Shown here: positions 54,407-63,337 of the stretch, piece after piece | Layout of the letters: each line of letters begins with the position of its first letter | How positions within the stretch are numbered: position 1 is the first letter of the stretch | Origin: Brucella grignonensis | GTDB lineage: Bacteria > Pseudomonadota > Alphaproteobacteria > Rhizobiales > Rhizobiaceae | Direction: 5' to 3' | DNA: 64,000 nt | Assembly (NCBI RefSeq): GCF_002252505.1 | Contig: NZ_NNRL01000163.1 | Span: 377,981 to 441,980, forward strand | Notes under the pieces: generated by a model | What the model saw: the letters and a program-made list of their open reading frames with translations, nothing else | Told to the model about the DNA's origin: nothing | The model's database searches: none | Translations under genes and position numbers: made by a program

Positions 54407-55672
54407 TCAGGCAGAGAAGTAGTTCTGCGTGCCGTGCGCCTCGATGGCCTGTGCGAGACGTTCCAGTGCATGAACATAGGCGGCCGAGCGAACAGTTACG
54501 TTGTGCTGCTTGGCATGGTTCCAGATGGCGCGGCCTTCGCGTTCCATGATGACCTTCAGGCGCTCATGGATTTCTTCAAGCGTCCAGTAATAGCCCTGAC
54601 GGTTCTGCACCCATTCGAAATAGGAAACCGTCACGCCACCGGCATTGGCCAGAATATCCGGCAGAACGATAACGCCCTTTTCCTCCAGGATTTTGTCGGC
54701 TTCTGGCGTCACAGGACCGTTTGCCAGCTCAACAATCAGTTTGCTCTGGATGGATGCAGCATTGTCGACATGGATCATGTTTTCCATGGCGCTTGGTGCC
54801 AGAACATCGCAATCAACAGCAAGCAGTTCATCAGCGCTGATCGCCTCATGGCCCTTGTTGCCGGCGGTGGAAACAACCGACTTGCCCTGTTCTTTTGCAG
54901 CCAGCAGCAGATCGAGATCAAGACCATTCGCGCAATAAACAGCGCCCGACGAATCCGATACGGCTACAATCTTGTGGCCGTCGCTGGCCATAAGTTTCGC
55001 AAAGAACTGACCGGCATTGCCGAAACCCTGAACCGTGACGCGGAGCTGTGCAGCGAGGCCGAGGTCGTGAGCCAAATGGCGAACCAGATAGAAGCCGCCG
55101 CGTGCAGTGGCATCGTTACGACCCAGCGAGCCGCCCAGCGCCAATGGCTTGCCGGTAATCACGGCAGGTGAGGATTGGCCGACGATCTGTGAGTATTCGT
55201 CTGCCATCCAGCCCATGATCATGGAATTGGTATAGACGTCTGGTGCCGGAATATCACGGTCCGGGCCGATGATACCGGAGAAAGCCTGAATATAGGCACG
55301 CGAAAGGCGCTCAAGTTCCGCCTTTGAAAGCTTGCGGGGATCGACCTGGATTGCACCCTTGCCGCCGCCATAAGGCAGGTTCATGACCGCGCATTTGAAA
55401 GTCATCCAGAAAGCGAGCGTTTCAACTTCTTCAGCGGTTGATTCGGGATGATAGCGAATGCCGCCCTTGGTTGGTCCGCGGGTGTCGTCATAACGGCAGC
55501 GCCATGCAAGAAAGGATTTCCGCGAACCGTCGTCCATGCGGATCATCAACCGCACCTTCATGGTTTCACGAGCGTATTTCAGCTTTTCGATAACATCCGG
55601 ATCAATATTGATGTGGCTTGCGGCTTCATCCAGACGAACGAGCGCGCTTTCGAGTAGATTTTCCCTAGTCAC
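54407..55672 (-). CDS. gdhA: Glutamate dehydrogenase (Glu/Leu/Phe/Val family)
   Basis: 421 residues, the size of the NAD-type catabolic enzymes such as RocG rather than the 447-residue NADP enzyme. The catalytic Lys lies in NLPYGGGKGAIQVDP (about residue 100-115). Also TKGGIRYHPE, AYIQAFSGIIGPDRDIPAPDV and the NAD fold VQGFGNAGQFFAKLMA (about 230). Interconverts glutamate and 2-oxoglutarate. The start is GTG 55672, with AAAGGTGA before it. Confidence 0.93.
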   Translation of the reverse strand: MTRENLLESALVRLDEAASHINIDPDVIEKLKYARETMKVRLMIRMDDGSRKSFLAWRCRYDDTRGPTKGGIRYHPESTAEEVETLAFWMTFKCAVMNLPYGGGKGAIQVDPRKLSKAELERLSRAYIQAFSGIIGPDRDIPAPDVYTNSMIMGWMADEYSQIVGQSSPAVITGKPLALGGSLGRNDATARGGFYLVRHLAHDLGLAAQLRVTVQGFGNAGQFFAKLMASDGHKIVAVSDSSGAVYCANGLDLDLLLAAKEQGKSVVSTAGNKGHEAISADELLAVDCDVLAPSAMENMIHVDNAASIQSKLIVELANGPVTPEADKILEEKGVIVLPDILANAGGVTVSYFEWVQNRQGYYWTLEEIHERLKVIMEREGRAIWNHAKQHNVTVRSAAYVHALERLAQAIEAHGTQNYFSA

Positions 55673-55759
55673 GAAATCACCTTTCTTGCGTTTAAGTTTT
55701 TTTAAATGCGATTTTGCGCAAGTCTGGGTATCTGTTCACGCAATAAAAGGAAAGAGAAA

Positions 55760-55778
55760 AGGACAATATTATTGTCCT
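55760..55778. promoter_or_regulatory. Perfect palindrome upstream of gdhA
   Basis: AGGACAATATTATTGTCCT, 9-bp arms around one T, 88 bp before the gdhA start. Looks like an operator for an Lrp/AsnC-type or other dimeric regulator; none is adjacent. Confidence 0.45.
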
Positions 55779-55853
55779 ATCTCAAAGATATGTTTTGGAC
55801 TTTTTCTAAAATTACTTGTTGCTAATATAATGAGGCGGATACAAATGCAGCAT

Positions 55854-56507
55854 TCAGCCCTGCTTCAAAAATCCACGCTCAACACCTTCCGCGATAATCC
55901 GCTGTGCAGCTTCCCAAAGCGTATCAGATGCGTGGGAAATCGGTGACTTCCGGTCAAGCACCACAGGCGCAGTTACGCCGGGCGTATGCCAGGTGCCGCC
56001 ACTTGTGAAGAAATTGTGCAGGAGTGGTTGCAGCCGATCCATCGCGCGAGCGAACTGCGCTTCTGCCGTTTTGCGTGCCTCGAACTCATCCCAAAGGGCG
56101 CGGAATTCCAGCGCCTGATCGTCGGGCAGAATGCCGAATATCCGGGTGGCTGCCTGTATTTCACGCTCTTCCTGGTCGAGCGCTCCCGCGTCGTCATAGA
56201 TAAAGGTGTCGCCTGCATCGATTTCCACGATGTCGTGGATGATCAGCATCTTGAGCACGCGCAGCAGATCAACTTTTTCATTCGCATGTTCCTGCAGAAC
56301 CATCGCCATGAGCACCAGTTCCCAGGTGTGCTCGGCATCGTTCTCGCGGCGCGACCCATCCAGAAGCGGTGTCCGCCGCATCACCTGCTTCAGCTTTTCG
56401 ACTTCAAGAATGAACTGGAACTGCTGCCGCAGTCTGGCATTCGGCACGAGATTTGCAAATTCGCTTTCAGGTAGATCGAGCGGCTTAAGCGGCAATGTGT
56501 CGGTCAT
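55854..56507 (-). CDS. HD-domain hydrolase (YfbR/HDDC2-like)
   Basis: 217-residue metal-dependent phosphohydrolase of the HD superfamily. Metal ligands: His/Glu in NDAEHTWELVLMAMVL (about 56-71), the HD pair in LIIHDIVEIDAGDTF (about 88-102), and a later Asp in ARAMDRLQPLLHNF (about 153). The arrangement resembles 5'-deoxynucleotidases of the YfbR group. Upstream of gdhA on the same strand, 181 bp away, so probably separate. Exact substrate not shown. Confidence 0.87.
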   Translation of the reverse strand: MTDTLPLKPLDLPESEFANLVPNARLRQQFQFILEVEKLKQVMRRTPLLDGSRRENDAEHTWELVLMAMVLQEHANEKVDLLRVLKMLIIHDIVEIDAGDTFIYDDAGALDQEEREIQAATRIFGILPDDQALEFRALWDEFEARKTAEAQFARAMDRLQPLLHNFFTSGGTWHTPGVTAPVVLDRKSPISHASDTLWEAAQRIIAEGVERGFLKQG

Positions 56508-56750
56508 CGGGAAATCCAGTCAAAGTTGATGCGGTGCGTTCAAATTCACTCCACTACTGTCTGGCTATGGGAACAATTGCAACTTCTGACGGGAATAAGC
56601 GAGCATGTCGCGAAATGGTGCTAATGTCGTATTTGTGACGTCTTTTGACGCAAGCCTGCTGTCGATCTTGCTCGTGAGTCAATACAAATATCGTCAGAGA
56701 TTTTTCGTGTGCCGCATGGGTGCATGAACCGTAAGACTGGTGGTTTGTCT

Positions 56751-58004
56751 ATGTCCCGCTTTTCTGCTGCTTCTATTATTAAAAATGCGCTTTCCGGCAA
56801 CAAGAACTGGAAGCCGCAATGGCCGAATGCCGAACCCAAGGCCGAATATGACGTGATCATCGTCGGCGCGGGCGGGCATGGTTTGGGTGCCGCCTATTAT
56901 CTGGCCAAGGAACATGGCATCACCAATGTTGCGGTCATCGAAAAAGGCTGGCTTGGCGGCGGCAATACCGGGCGCAACACCACCATCATCCGCTCCAACT
57001 ATCTCTATGATGAGAGCGCGCATCTCTACGAACATGCGATGAAGCTGTGGGAAGGCTTGAGCCAGGACCTCAACTACAACGTCATGTTCTCGCAGCGCGG
57101 CGTGATGATGCTGGCCCATACGGTGCATGATGTGCAGAGCTTCAAGCGTCACATCCATGCCAATCGTCTCAACGGCATCGACAATGAATGGCTGACCAAG
57201 GAGCAGGCGAAGGAATATTGCCCGCCGCTCGATATTTCAACCAATGCGCGCTATCCGGTCGTCGGTGCCACCTTGCAGCGGCGCGGCGGCGTGGCCCGTC
57301 ACGATGCGGTTGCCTGGGGTTATGCACGCGGCGCGACAGAGCGCGGCGTCGATATCATCCAGAATTGTCCGGTTACAGCCATTCGTCGCGATGCGTCGGG
57401 TCGCGTGACCGGCGTTGATACGCCACGCGGTTTCATCAAGGCGAAGAAAGTGGCCGTTTCGGCAGCTGGCAGCACATCGATTGTCATGGATACGGCAGGC
57501 GTGCGGATGCCGCTTGAAAGCTATCCGCTACAGGCGCTCGTGTCCGAGCCGGTCAAGCCGATCTTCCCATGCGTGGTCATGTCCAACACGGTTCATGCCT
57601 ATATCAGCCAGTCCGACAAGGGCGAGCTGGTGATCGGTTCCGGCACTGACCAATATGTGTCTTACAGCCAGCGCGGCGGCCTACCACTGATCGAGCATAC
57701 GCTTGCGGCCATCTGCGAAGTCTTCCCGATCTTCACCCGTATGCGGATGCTGCGCAAATGGGGCGGTATCGTTGACGTCACGCCGGATCGTTCGCCGATC
57801 ATTGGCAAGACCCCGGTTCAGGGCCTCTTTGTCAATTGCGGCTGGGGCACGGGCGGCTTCAAGGCAACACCGGGTTCCGCGCATGTCTTCGCTCACACCA
57901 TCGCGCGCGACGAACCACACTGGATCAACGCGCCATTCACGCTGGAACGCTTCACCACCGGTCGCCTGATCGATGAAGCGGCTGCCGCCGCCGTGGCTCA
58001 CTAA
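56751..58004 (+). CDS. soxB: Sarcosine oxidase beta subunit
   Basis: 417 residues, the usual length of SoxB. It binds FAD through [22 protein letters not shown] (about 34-55). [17 protein letters not shown] (about 182-198) holds the His to which FMN is attached in the family. Oxidises sarcosine (N-methylglycine) and passes the methylene to folate with SoxA. The start is ATG 56751; an in-frame ATG at 56709 is possible but outside family length. First of four sox genes. Confidence 0.94.
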   Translation: MSRFSAASIIKNALSGNKNWKPQWPNAEPKAEYDVIIVGAGGHGLGAAYYLAKEHGITNVAVIEKGWLGGGNTGRNTTIIRSNYLYDESAHLYEHAMKLWEGLSQDLNYNVMFSQRGVMMLAHTVHDVQSFKRHIHANRLNGIDNEWLTKEQAKEYCPPLDISTNARYPVVGATLQRRGGVARHDAVAWGYARGATERGVDIIQNCPVTAIRRDASGRVTGVDTPRGFIKAKKVAVSAAGSTSIVMDTAGVRMPLESYPLQALVSEPVKPIFPCVVMSNTVHAYISQSDKGELVIGSGTDQYVSYSQRGGLPLIEHTLAAICEVFPIFTRMRMLRKWGGIVDVTPDRSPIIGKTPVQGLFVNCGWGTGGFKATPGSAHVFAHTIARDEPHWINAPFTLERFTTGRLIDEAAAAAVAH

Positions 58005-58023
58005 GGAAATAGGGGAAACACTA

Positions 58024-58329
58024 ATGCTTCTTATCCGTTGCCCTTATTGCGAGATGGAACGCCCAGAGCTGGAATTCGCCTATGCGGGCGAAGCGCATAT
58101 TGCGCGCCCAGCCGACCCATCGACATTGACCGATGATGAATGGCGCGATTTCCTGTTCACGCGCTCCAATCCGCGCGGCACCCATTATGAACGCTGGCGG
58201 CATATCAATGGCTGCGGCCGCTTTTTCAATGCGGTGCGCGATACGGTGAGCGACAAGTTTGTCACCACCTACAAGGCCGGCGAACCCCGTCCTGCTTTGG
58301 CAGAAACTCCGGCTGCGGAGACGAAATAA
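58024..58329 (+). CDS. soxD: Sarcosine oxidase delta subunit
   Basis: 101-residue zinc-binding subunit. Zinc ligands: CPYC at residues 6-9, plus a later His and Cys in HYERWRHINGCGRFF (about 55-69). Small and hydrophilic, as in other heterotetrameric sarcosine oxidases. The start is ATG 58024, with AGGGGAAAC upstream. The stop overlaps the soxA start by one base. Confidence 0.94.
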   Translation: MLLIRCPYCEMERPELEFAYAGEAHIARPADPSTLTDDEWRDFLFTRSNPRGTHYERWRHINGCGRFFNAVRDTVSDKFVTTYKAGEPRPALAETPAAETK

Positions 58330-61328
58330 TGACCGATATGCGCATTCATAACAAAGGCCGTGTCAATAAGGCCAAGTCCGTTCGGTTCACCCTCAACGGC
58401 AAGACCTATTCCGGCTTTGAAGGTGATACGCTGGCATCCGCCATGCTTGCCAATGGCGAGCATCTGGCCGGTCGTTCGTTTAAATATCACCGCCCGCGCG
58501 GCATTCTTTCTGCCGGTTCCGAAGAGCCGAATGCACTGATGGGCGTCTCGCGTGGGCCAGGTCGGTTTGAGCCGAACACCCGCGCAACGGTGCTGGAACT
58601 CTATGACGGCCTCAAGGCTGAAACCCAGAACCACTGGCCGTCGCTCAAGCACGATGTCGGCGCGATCAATGATGCATTCTACATGTTCTTCTCGGCAGGC
58701 TTTTACTACAAGACCTTCATGTGGCCGAAAAGCTTCTGGAACAAGGTCTATGAGCCTTTCATCCGTGGTGCCGCCGGTCTTGGCAAATCGCCGTCCGAAC
58801 CGGACCCGGATACCTATGCCAGCCGCTATGCTTTCTGCGATGTGCTGGTTGCCGGTGGTGGACCTGCGGGTCTGGCTGCGGCTCTTGAAGCCGCCAAGAG
58901 CGGCGCGAAGGTTATCCTCGTTGACGAGCAGGCAGAATTTGGCGGCTCGCTTCTGTCGGAACCGGAGCCGGTCATCAATGGCCGCGCAAGCTGGGACTGG
59001 CTGAACGAAACCATAGAAGTGCTCAAGGCTAATCCGAATGTCACGCTTTTGCCGCGCACGACGGCCATTGGCTATTACCATCAAAACATGGTTGGCCTTT
59101 GCGAACGCCTGACCGATCATCAGGCCAAGCCTGCCTCCAATACGCCGCGTGAGCGTATGTGGCGCGTGCGCGCAAAACAGGTGGTGCTGGCGCAGGGCGC
59201 GATTGAAAAGCCGCTGGTCTTTGCAGGCAATGACCGCCCCGGCGTGATGCTGGCATCGAGCGCACGCACCTATCTCAATCGCTATGGCGTCAAGGTCGGC
59301 AATCAGGCTGTCGTCGTCACCTCGCATGACAGCGCATGGCTTGCGGCTTTCGATCTCGCTGTTGCAGGTGTGAAGGTTCCAGCCATCATCGATGTGCGTT
59401 CAAGCGTTGCCGACAGCCTCGTCAACCGCGCCAAAATGCTTGGCATTGAAACACTGACCGGCTGGACTGTGACGGATTCTGGCGGGCGCCATCGCGTGTC
59501 GTCTGTGCGGGCTAATCCGGTTTCCCATGGCTCGGTCGGTGCTGCGCGCACGATTGCTTGCGATGTGCTGCTGATGTCCGGCGGCTGGAATCCGAGCGTG
59601 CATCTGTTCTCGCACACGAAAGGCTCTCTCGTCTGGGATGAAGCGCGTCAGATTTATCTGCCCGGCGAACGCACCGAGGAAAGCCGCTGTGCCGGTGCAG
59701 GCAATGGCAATTTCGACCTACAGGCCGCATTGCGCGAGGGTGCGGAAGCGGGTGCTGCTGCTGCCAATGACTCCGGACACAAAGCCAAGGCATCGGAATA
59801 TGCGGTCGCCGGTGATTTTGTCTGTGATGGCGTAAGCTGTCGCGAACTGCCAACCGATCGCGATCCGGGCAAGGCCAAAGCTTTCATCGATTTCCAGAAC
59901 GATGTGACTGCCAAGGATATTCGTCTGGCCGTGCGCGAGGGTTTCCATTCCATCGAGCACGTCAAGCGCTATACCACCAACGGCATGGCGACGGATCAGG
60001 GCAAGACCTCGAACATCAACGGTCTGGCCGTTGCAGCCGATGCGCTCAAGCGCCCAACGCCGCAGGTAGGTCTCACCACCTTCCGCCCGCCTTACACGCC
60101 GACGACCTTTGGCGCTTTCTGCGGTTACAATCGCGGCAAGCTGTTCGATGTCACGCGCAAGACGCCAATCGATAGCTGGGCTGAACAGCATGGTGCTGCT
60201 TTCGAGCCGGTCTCGCTGTGGCGTCGCGCATGGTACTTCCCGAAAACCGGCGAAGACATGCATCAGGCCGTGGCGCGCGAGTGCAAGGCAACCCGCCAGT
60301 CACTCGGCATGTTCGACGCCTCAACGCTTGGCAAGATCGAAGTGGTTGGCCCGGATGCTGCGGAATTCATGAACCGCATGTACACCAATCCATGGACGAA
60401 GCTTGGTGTCGGGCGCTGCCGCTATGGTCTGCTGCTTGGCGAAGATGGTTTCATCCGGGATGACGGTGTTGTCGGGCGTCTGACGCAGGATCGTTTCCAT
60501 GTGACGACCACGACCGGCGGTGCTGCGCGTGTTCTCAATATGATGGAAGACTATCTCCAGACCGAGTGGCCGGACCTGAAAGTGCGGCTTACTTCAACCA
60601 CGGAACAATGGGCCGTGGTGGCAATCAACGGCCCGAATGCGCGCAAGCTCATTGAGCCAATGGTTGAAGGTCTGGATATTTCCGATGAAGCCTTCCCGCA
60701 TATGTCGGTGGCGGAATGCACATTCCTTGGCGTGCCAGCGCGTCTGTTCCGCATGAGCTTCACCGGCGAGCTGGGCTATGAAATCAACGTGCCTGCCCGT
60801 TACGGCCTGTCACTCTGGAAGGCGCTCTATGAGGCCGGTCAGCAATATGACATCACGCCTTACGGCACCGAAACCATGCACGTTCTGCGCGCTGAAAAGG
60901 GCTATATCATTGTCGGTCAGGACACTGACGGCACAATTACGCCGGATGATGCAAGCCTAGGCTGGGCTGTCGGCAAGCAGAAGCCGGATTTCGTCGGTAA
61001 GCGTTCGCTGGCGCGTCCGGATATGCTGAAATCGGACCGCAAGCATCTCGTGGGTCTGCTCACCAACGATCCGAAGCTGGTGCTGGAAGAAGGTGCGCAG
61101 ATTGTTGCCGATCCAAAGCAGGCGCTGCCGATGACCATGCTCGGCCATGTCACCTCGTCCTATTGGAGCGAGGCGCTTGGTCGTTCCATCGCCATGGCCG
61201 TGGTATCAGGCGGCAAGGATCGTATGGGTGAAACGCTTTATATGCCGATGCCGGATGGCAGCGTGCACGAAGCCACCGTTTCGGGCATGGTCTTCTATGA
61301 TCCCGAAGGAAAGAAACTGAACGGATAA
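58329..61328 (+). CDS. soxA: Sarcosine oxidase alpha subunit
   Basis: 999 residues. N-terminal 2Fe2S-ferredoxin-like fold (about 15-100, RFTLNGKTYSGFEGDTLASA). NAD-binding dinucleotide fold LVAGGGPAGLAAALEAAKSG (about 173-193). C-terminal aminomethyltransferase (GcvT-like) half from about 620, with FTGELGYEINVPA, which takes the methylene group to tetrahydrofolate. Full length for the family. The stop is followed at once by a 144-bp palindrome that separates soxG. Confidence 0.96.
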   Translation: MTDMRIHNKGRVNKAKSVRFTLNGKTYSGFEGDTLASAMLANGEHLAGRSFKYHRPRGILSAGSEEPNALMGVSRGPGRFEPNTRATVLELYDGLKAETQNHWPSLKHDVGAINDAFYMFFSAGFYYKTFMWPKSFWNKVYEPFIRGAAGLGKSPSEPDPDTYASRYAFCDVLVAGGGPAGLAAALEAAKSGAKVILVDEQAEFGGSLLSEPEPVINGRASWDWLNETIEVLKANPNVTLLPRTTAIGYYHQNMVGLCERLTDHQAKPASNTPRERMWRVRAKQVVLAQGAIEKPLVFAGNDRPGVMLASSARTYLNRYGVKVGNQAVVVTSHDSAWLAAFDLAVAGVKVPAIIDVRSSVADSLVNRAKMLGIETLTGWTVTDSGGRHRVSSVRANPVSHGSVGAARTIACDVLLMSGGWNPSVHLFSHTKGSLVWDEARQIYLPGERTEESRCAGAGNGNFDLQAALREGAEAGAAAANDSGHKAKASEYAVAGDFVCDGVSCRELPTDRDPGKAKAFIDFQNDVTAKDIRLAVREGFHSIEHVKRYTTNGMATDQGKTSNINGLAVAADALKRPTPQVGLTTFRPPYTPTTFGAFCGYNRGKLFDVTRKTPIDSWAEQHGAAFEPVSLWRRAWYFPKTGEDMHQAVARECKATRQSLGMFDASTLGKIEVVGPDAAEFMNRMYTNPWTKLGVGRCRYGLLLGEDGFIRDDGVVGRLTQDRFHVTTTTGGAARVLNMMEDYLQTEWPDLKVRLTSTTEQWAVVAINGPNARKLIEPMVEGLDISDEAFPHMSVAECTFLGVPARLFRMSFTGELGYEINVPARYGLSLWKALYEAGQQYDITPYGTETMHVLRAEKGYIIVGQDTDGTITPDDASLGWAVGKQKPDFVGKRSLARPDMLKSDRKHLVGLLTNDPKLVLEEGAQIVADPKQALPMTMLGHVTSSYWSEALGRSIAMAVVSGGKDRMGETLYMPMPDGSVHEATVSGMVFYDPEGKKLNG

Positions 61329-61472
61329 CACTACAGCTGCATTCTTCGTGATGCCGGGCTGCAAAGAGCAATTTGTCTGCGTTCCGGTGCTCACGTACCT
61401 TTAAGTACGCTCCCCTCCGGTACTCGAAAATCACTCTTTTCGCCACGGCCTGACGAATTTGCAACTGTAGTG
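61329..61472. repeat. 144-bp imperfect palindrome inside the sox operon
   Basis: Ends CACTACAGCTGCA (from 61329) and TGCAACTGTAGTG (to 61472) are inverted copies with one mismatch. Similarity runs through both arms to a centre GTAC-CTTTAA-GTAC near 61397-61410. It starts on the base after the soxA stop. This is a different family from modules A-C, and of the size of the Bru-RS/ERIC class of palindromic elements. Confidence 0.8.
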
Positions 61473-61486
61473 ATAAGGATTGAACC

Positions 61487-62029
61487 ATGCTTGTTGAGAC
61501 AAAACCTTATTCGAACCGCAAGGTCGCCATTCCCGGTCGTCTGGAAATCCATGCAGCCGATGATGCCGCCCGTTTCATCCTGCGCATTGCCCCGGCAAAA
61601 CTGGCCTTGGCCGAAAAGGCGCTGGGTGCAAAAATCCCGGCAAAGATCGGCGGTTTGATCCGCACGGACGATATTGCCGTTGCCTGCATCGGACCGGATG
61701 AATGGTATATCTGGGCCGAGGAAGCCAAGGGCGCAGCCATCACACAGGCTTTCGCCAAGCTTTATGAAACAGAGCCGCACAGCCTGACGGAAGTAAGCCA
61801 TCGGGAAACCGGCATCGATATTTCCGGCCCCAAAGCGGAGTGGCTGTTGAATGCCGCTTCCCCGCTTGATCTTTCGCAGATGAGCTTTCCCGGTGCTGCC
61901 CGCACGATCTTCGATCACGCCCAGATCATTCTGTTGAAGTGGGATGCCGATCATTACCGGATTGAAGTGTGGAACTCATTCGCGGATCACGTCTGGACCT
62001 TGCTGGAACTGGCCAGCAACGAAGTTTAA
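61487..62029 (+). CDS. soxG: Sarcosine oxidase gamma subunit
   Basis: 180 residues of the SoxG/YgfZ-GcvT-related family. Typical patterns: RFILRIAPAKLALAEKALG, AVACIGPDEWYIWAEEAKG and SLTEVSHRETGIDISGPKAEWLLNAASPLDL, with HYRIEVWNSFADHVWTLLE near the end. Completes the SoxBDAG complex. Set 158 bp behind soxA by the palindrome. A terminator follows. Confidence 0.93.
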   Translation: MLVETKPYSNRKVAIPGRLEIHAADDAARFILRIAPAKLALAEKALGAKIPAKIGGLIRTDDIAVACIGPDEWYIWAEEAKGAAITQAFAKLYETEPHSLTEVSHRETGIDISGPKAEWLLNAASPLDLSQMSFPGAARTIFDHAQIILLKWDADHYRIEVWNSFADHVWTLLELASNEV

Positions 62030-62059
62030 CACGCAATCCAATTCATCAAATCGGGACTG

Positions 62060-62088
62060 AAAACGCCGCCCAACCGGGCGGCGTTTTT
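62060..62088 (+). terminator. Terminator of the sox operon
   Basis: AACGCCGCCC (62062-62071), loop AACC, GGGCGGCGTT (62076-62085), then TTTGC; A-rich on the left side. Confidence 0.85.
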
Positions 62089-62179
62089 GCATTCAAAGCC
62101 CAAATTCGGTCTTGCCTTCCATAAATCCATATGTGAAGACTATATTTACATAAGAAATTCATGAGGAGGGAATTTCCCG

Positions 62180-63337
62180 ATGTCGGAAAGCGAACTGCCG
62201 CTGAGCGGGCTTGTCGTTGTTGATATGAGCCAGTTTCTGTCGGGGCCTTATTGCTCGTTGCGTCTGATGGATCTGGGCGCACGCGTCATCAAGATTGAAC
62301 GGCCCGATGGTGGCGATCTCTCGCGCAGGCTTTATCTGAGTGACACGGAGATCGGCGGTGATTCCACGATTTTTCATGCGATCAATCGCGGCAAGGACAG
62401 CCTTGCGATTGACCTCAAAAATCCTGACGATCTGGCAGCATTGAAAAAGCTTCTCACACAGGCCGATGTGGTTATTCAGAATTTCCGTCCCGGTGTCATC
62501 AAGCGTCTTGGCCTTGATTACGAGGCAGCCAAAGAAATCAATCCGCGTCTCGTCTATGCATCGATCAGCGGCTATGGCGAAGAAGGGCCATGGGTCGGGC
62601 GTCCGGGGCAGGATCTGCTGGCGCAGGCGCGCTCAGGCCTCATGTGGCTCAATGGTGATGAAGGGCAGGGACCGGTGCCATTCGGTCTGGCGGTTGCCGA
62701 TATGCTGGCGGGGGCCGCGGCCGCACAGGGAATTCTCGCAGCGCTGGTTCGCCGCGGCATCACCAATAGAGGCTCGCATGTCGAAACCAGCCTTCTCGAA
62801 GCGCTGGTTGATTTCCAGTTTGAAGTGCTGACCACCCACCTTAACGATGGTCGCCGCCTGCCAAAGCGGTCCGATTTCCGCAGCGCGCATGCCTATCTTG
62901 CAGCACCTTACGGTGTCTATCCAGCAGCGGACGGTTATCTGGCGATTGCCATGATGCCGATTGCGAAACTCGCACCACTGCTTGAAACCGATACGCTTTC
63001 GCCTTTCATTGAGGATGCGAAACTGGCTTTTGCCAAGCGCGATGAGATCAAGCGTCTGATTGCTGATTGTATTGCCACGAAGACGGTCGATGAATGGCTC
63101 GCCATTCTGGAACCAGCTGATATCTGGTGCGCTCGCGTTCTCAACTGGGAAGAACTACTTGCAAGCGAAGGTTTTTCAACCCTCGATCTGCTCCAGACGG
63201 TAACGCGTGAGGATGATGTTTCCATCACCACCACACGTTCCCCACTGCGCATCAATGGACAGCGTCCGAAGGTGGCACGTGCTGCACCGCGCATTGGCGA
63301 AAACAGCAAAGAAATTCGCGAGGAATTCGGTCTATGA
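62180..63337 (+). CDS. Class III CoA-transferase (CaiB/BaiF family)
   Basis: 385 residues. N-terminal family signature VVVDMSQFLSGPYCSLRLMDLGARVIKIERP (about 12-42), then NRGKDSLAIDLKNPDDLAALKKLLTQADVVIQNFRPG and a GYGEEGPW segment. These define formyl-CoA/carnitine-CoA type transferases moving CoA between carboxylic acids. The substrate is not readable. GGAGGGAA precedes the ATG. The stop overlaps the next gene (ATGA), linking it to a substrate-binding protein. Confidence 0.9.
   Translation: MSESELPLSGLVVVDMSQFLSGPYCSLRLMDLGARVIKIERPDGGDLSRRLYLSDTEIGGDSTIFHAINRGKDSLAIDLKNPDDLAALKKLLTQADVVIQNFRPGVIKRLGLDYEAAKEINPRLVYASISGYGEEGPWVGRPGQDLLAQARSGLMWLNGDEGQGPVPFGLAVADMLAGAAAAQGILAALVRRGITNRGSHVETSLLEALVDFQFEVLTTHLNDGRRLPKRSDFRSAHAYLAAPYGVYPAADGYLAIAMMPIAKLAPLLETDTLSPFIEDAKLAFAKRDEIKRLIADCIATKTVDEWLAILEPADIWCARVLNWEELLASEGFSTLDLLQTVTREDDVSITTTRSPLRINGQRPKVARAAPRIGENSKEIREEFGL

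Noticed and set aside
58269-59327. 352-codon minus-strand open frame
   Set aside because: Antisense to soxA; no domain and no ribosome site of note.
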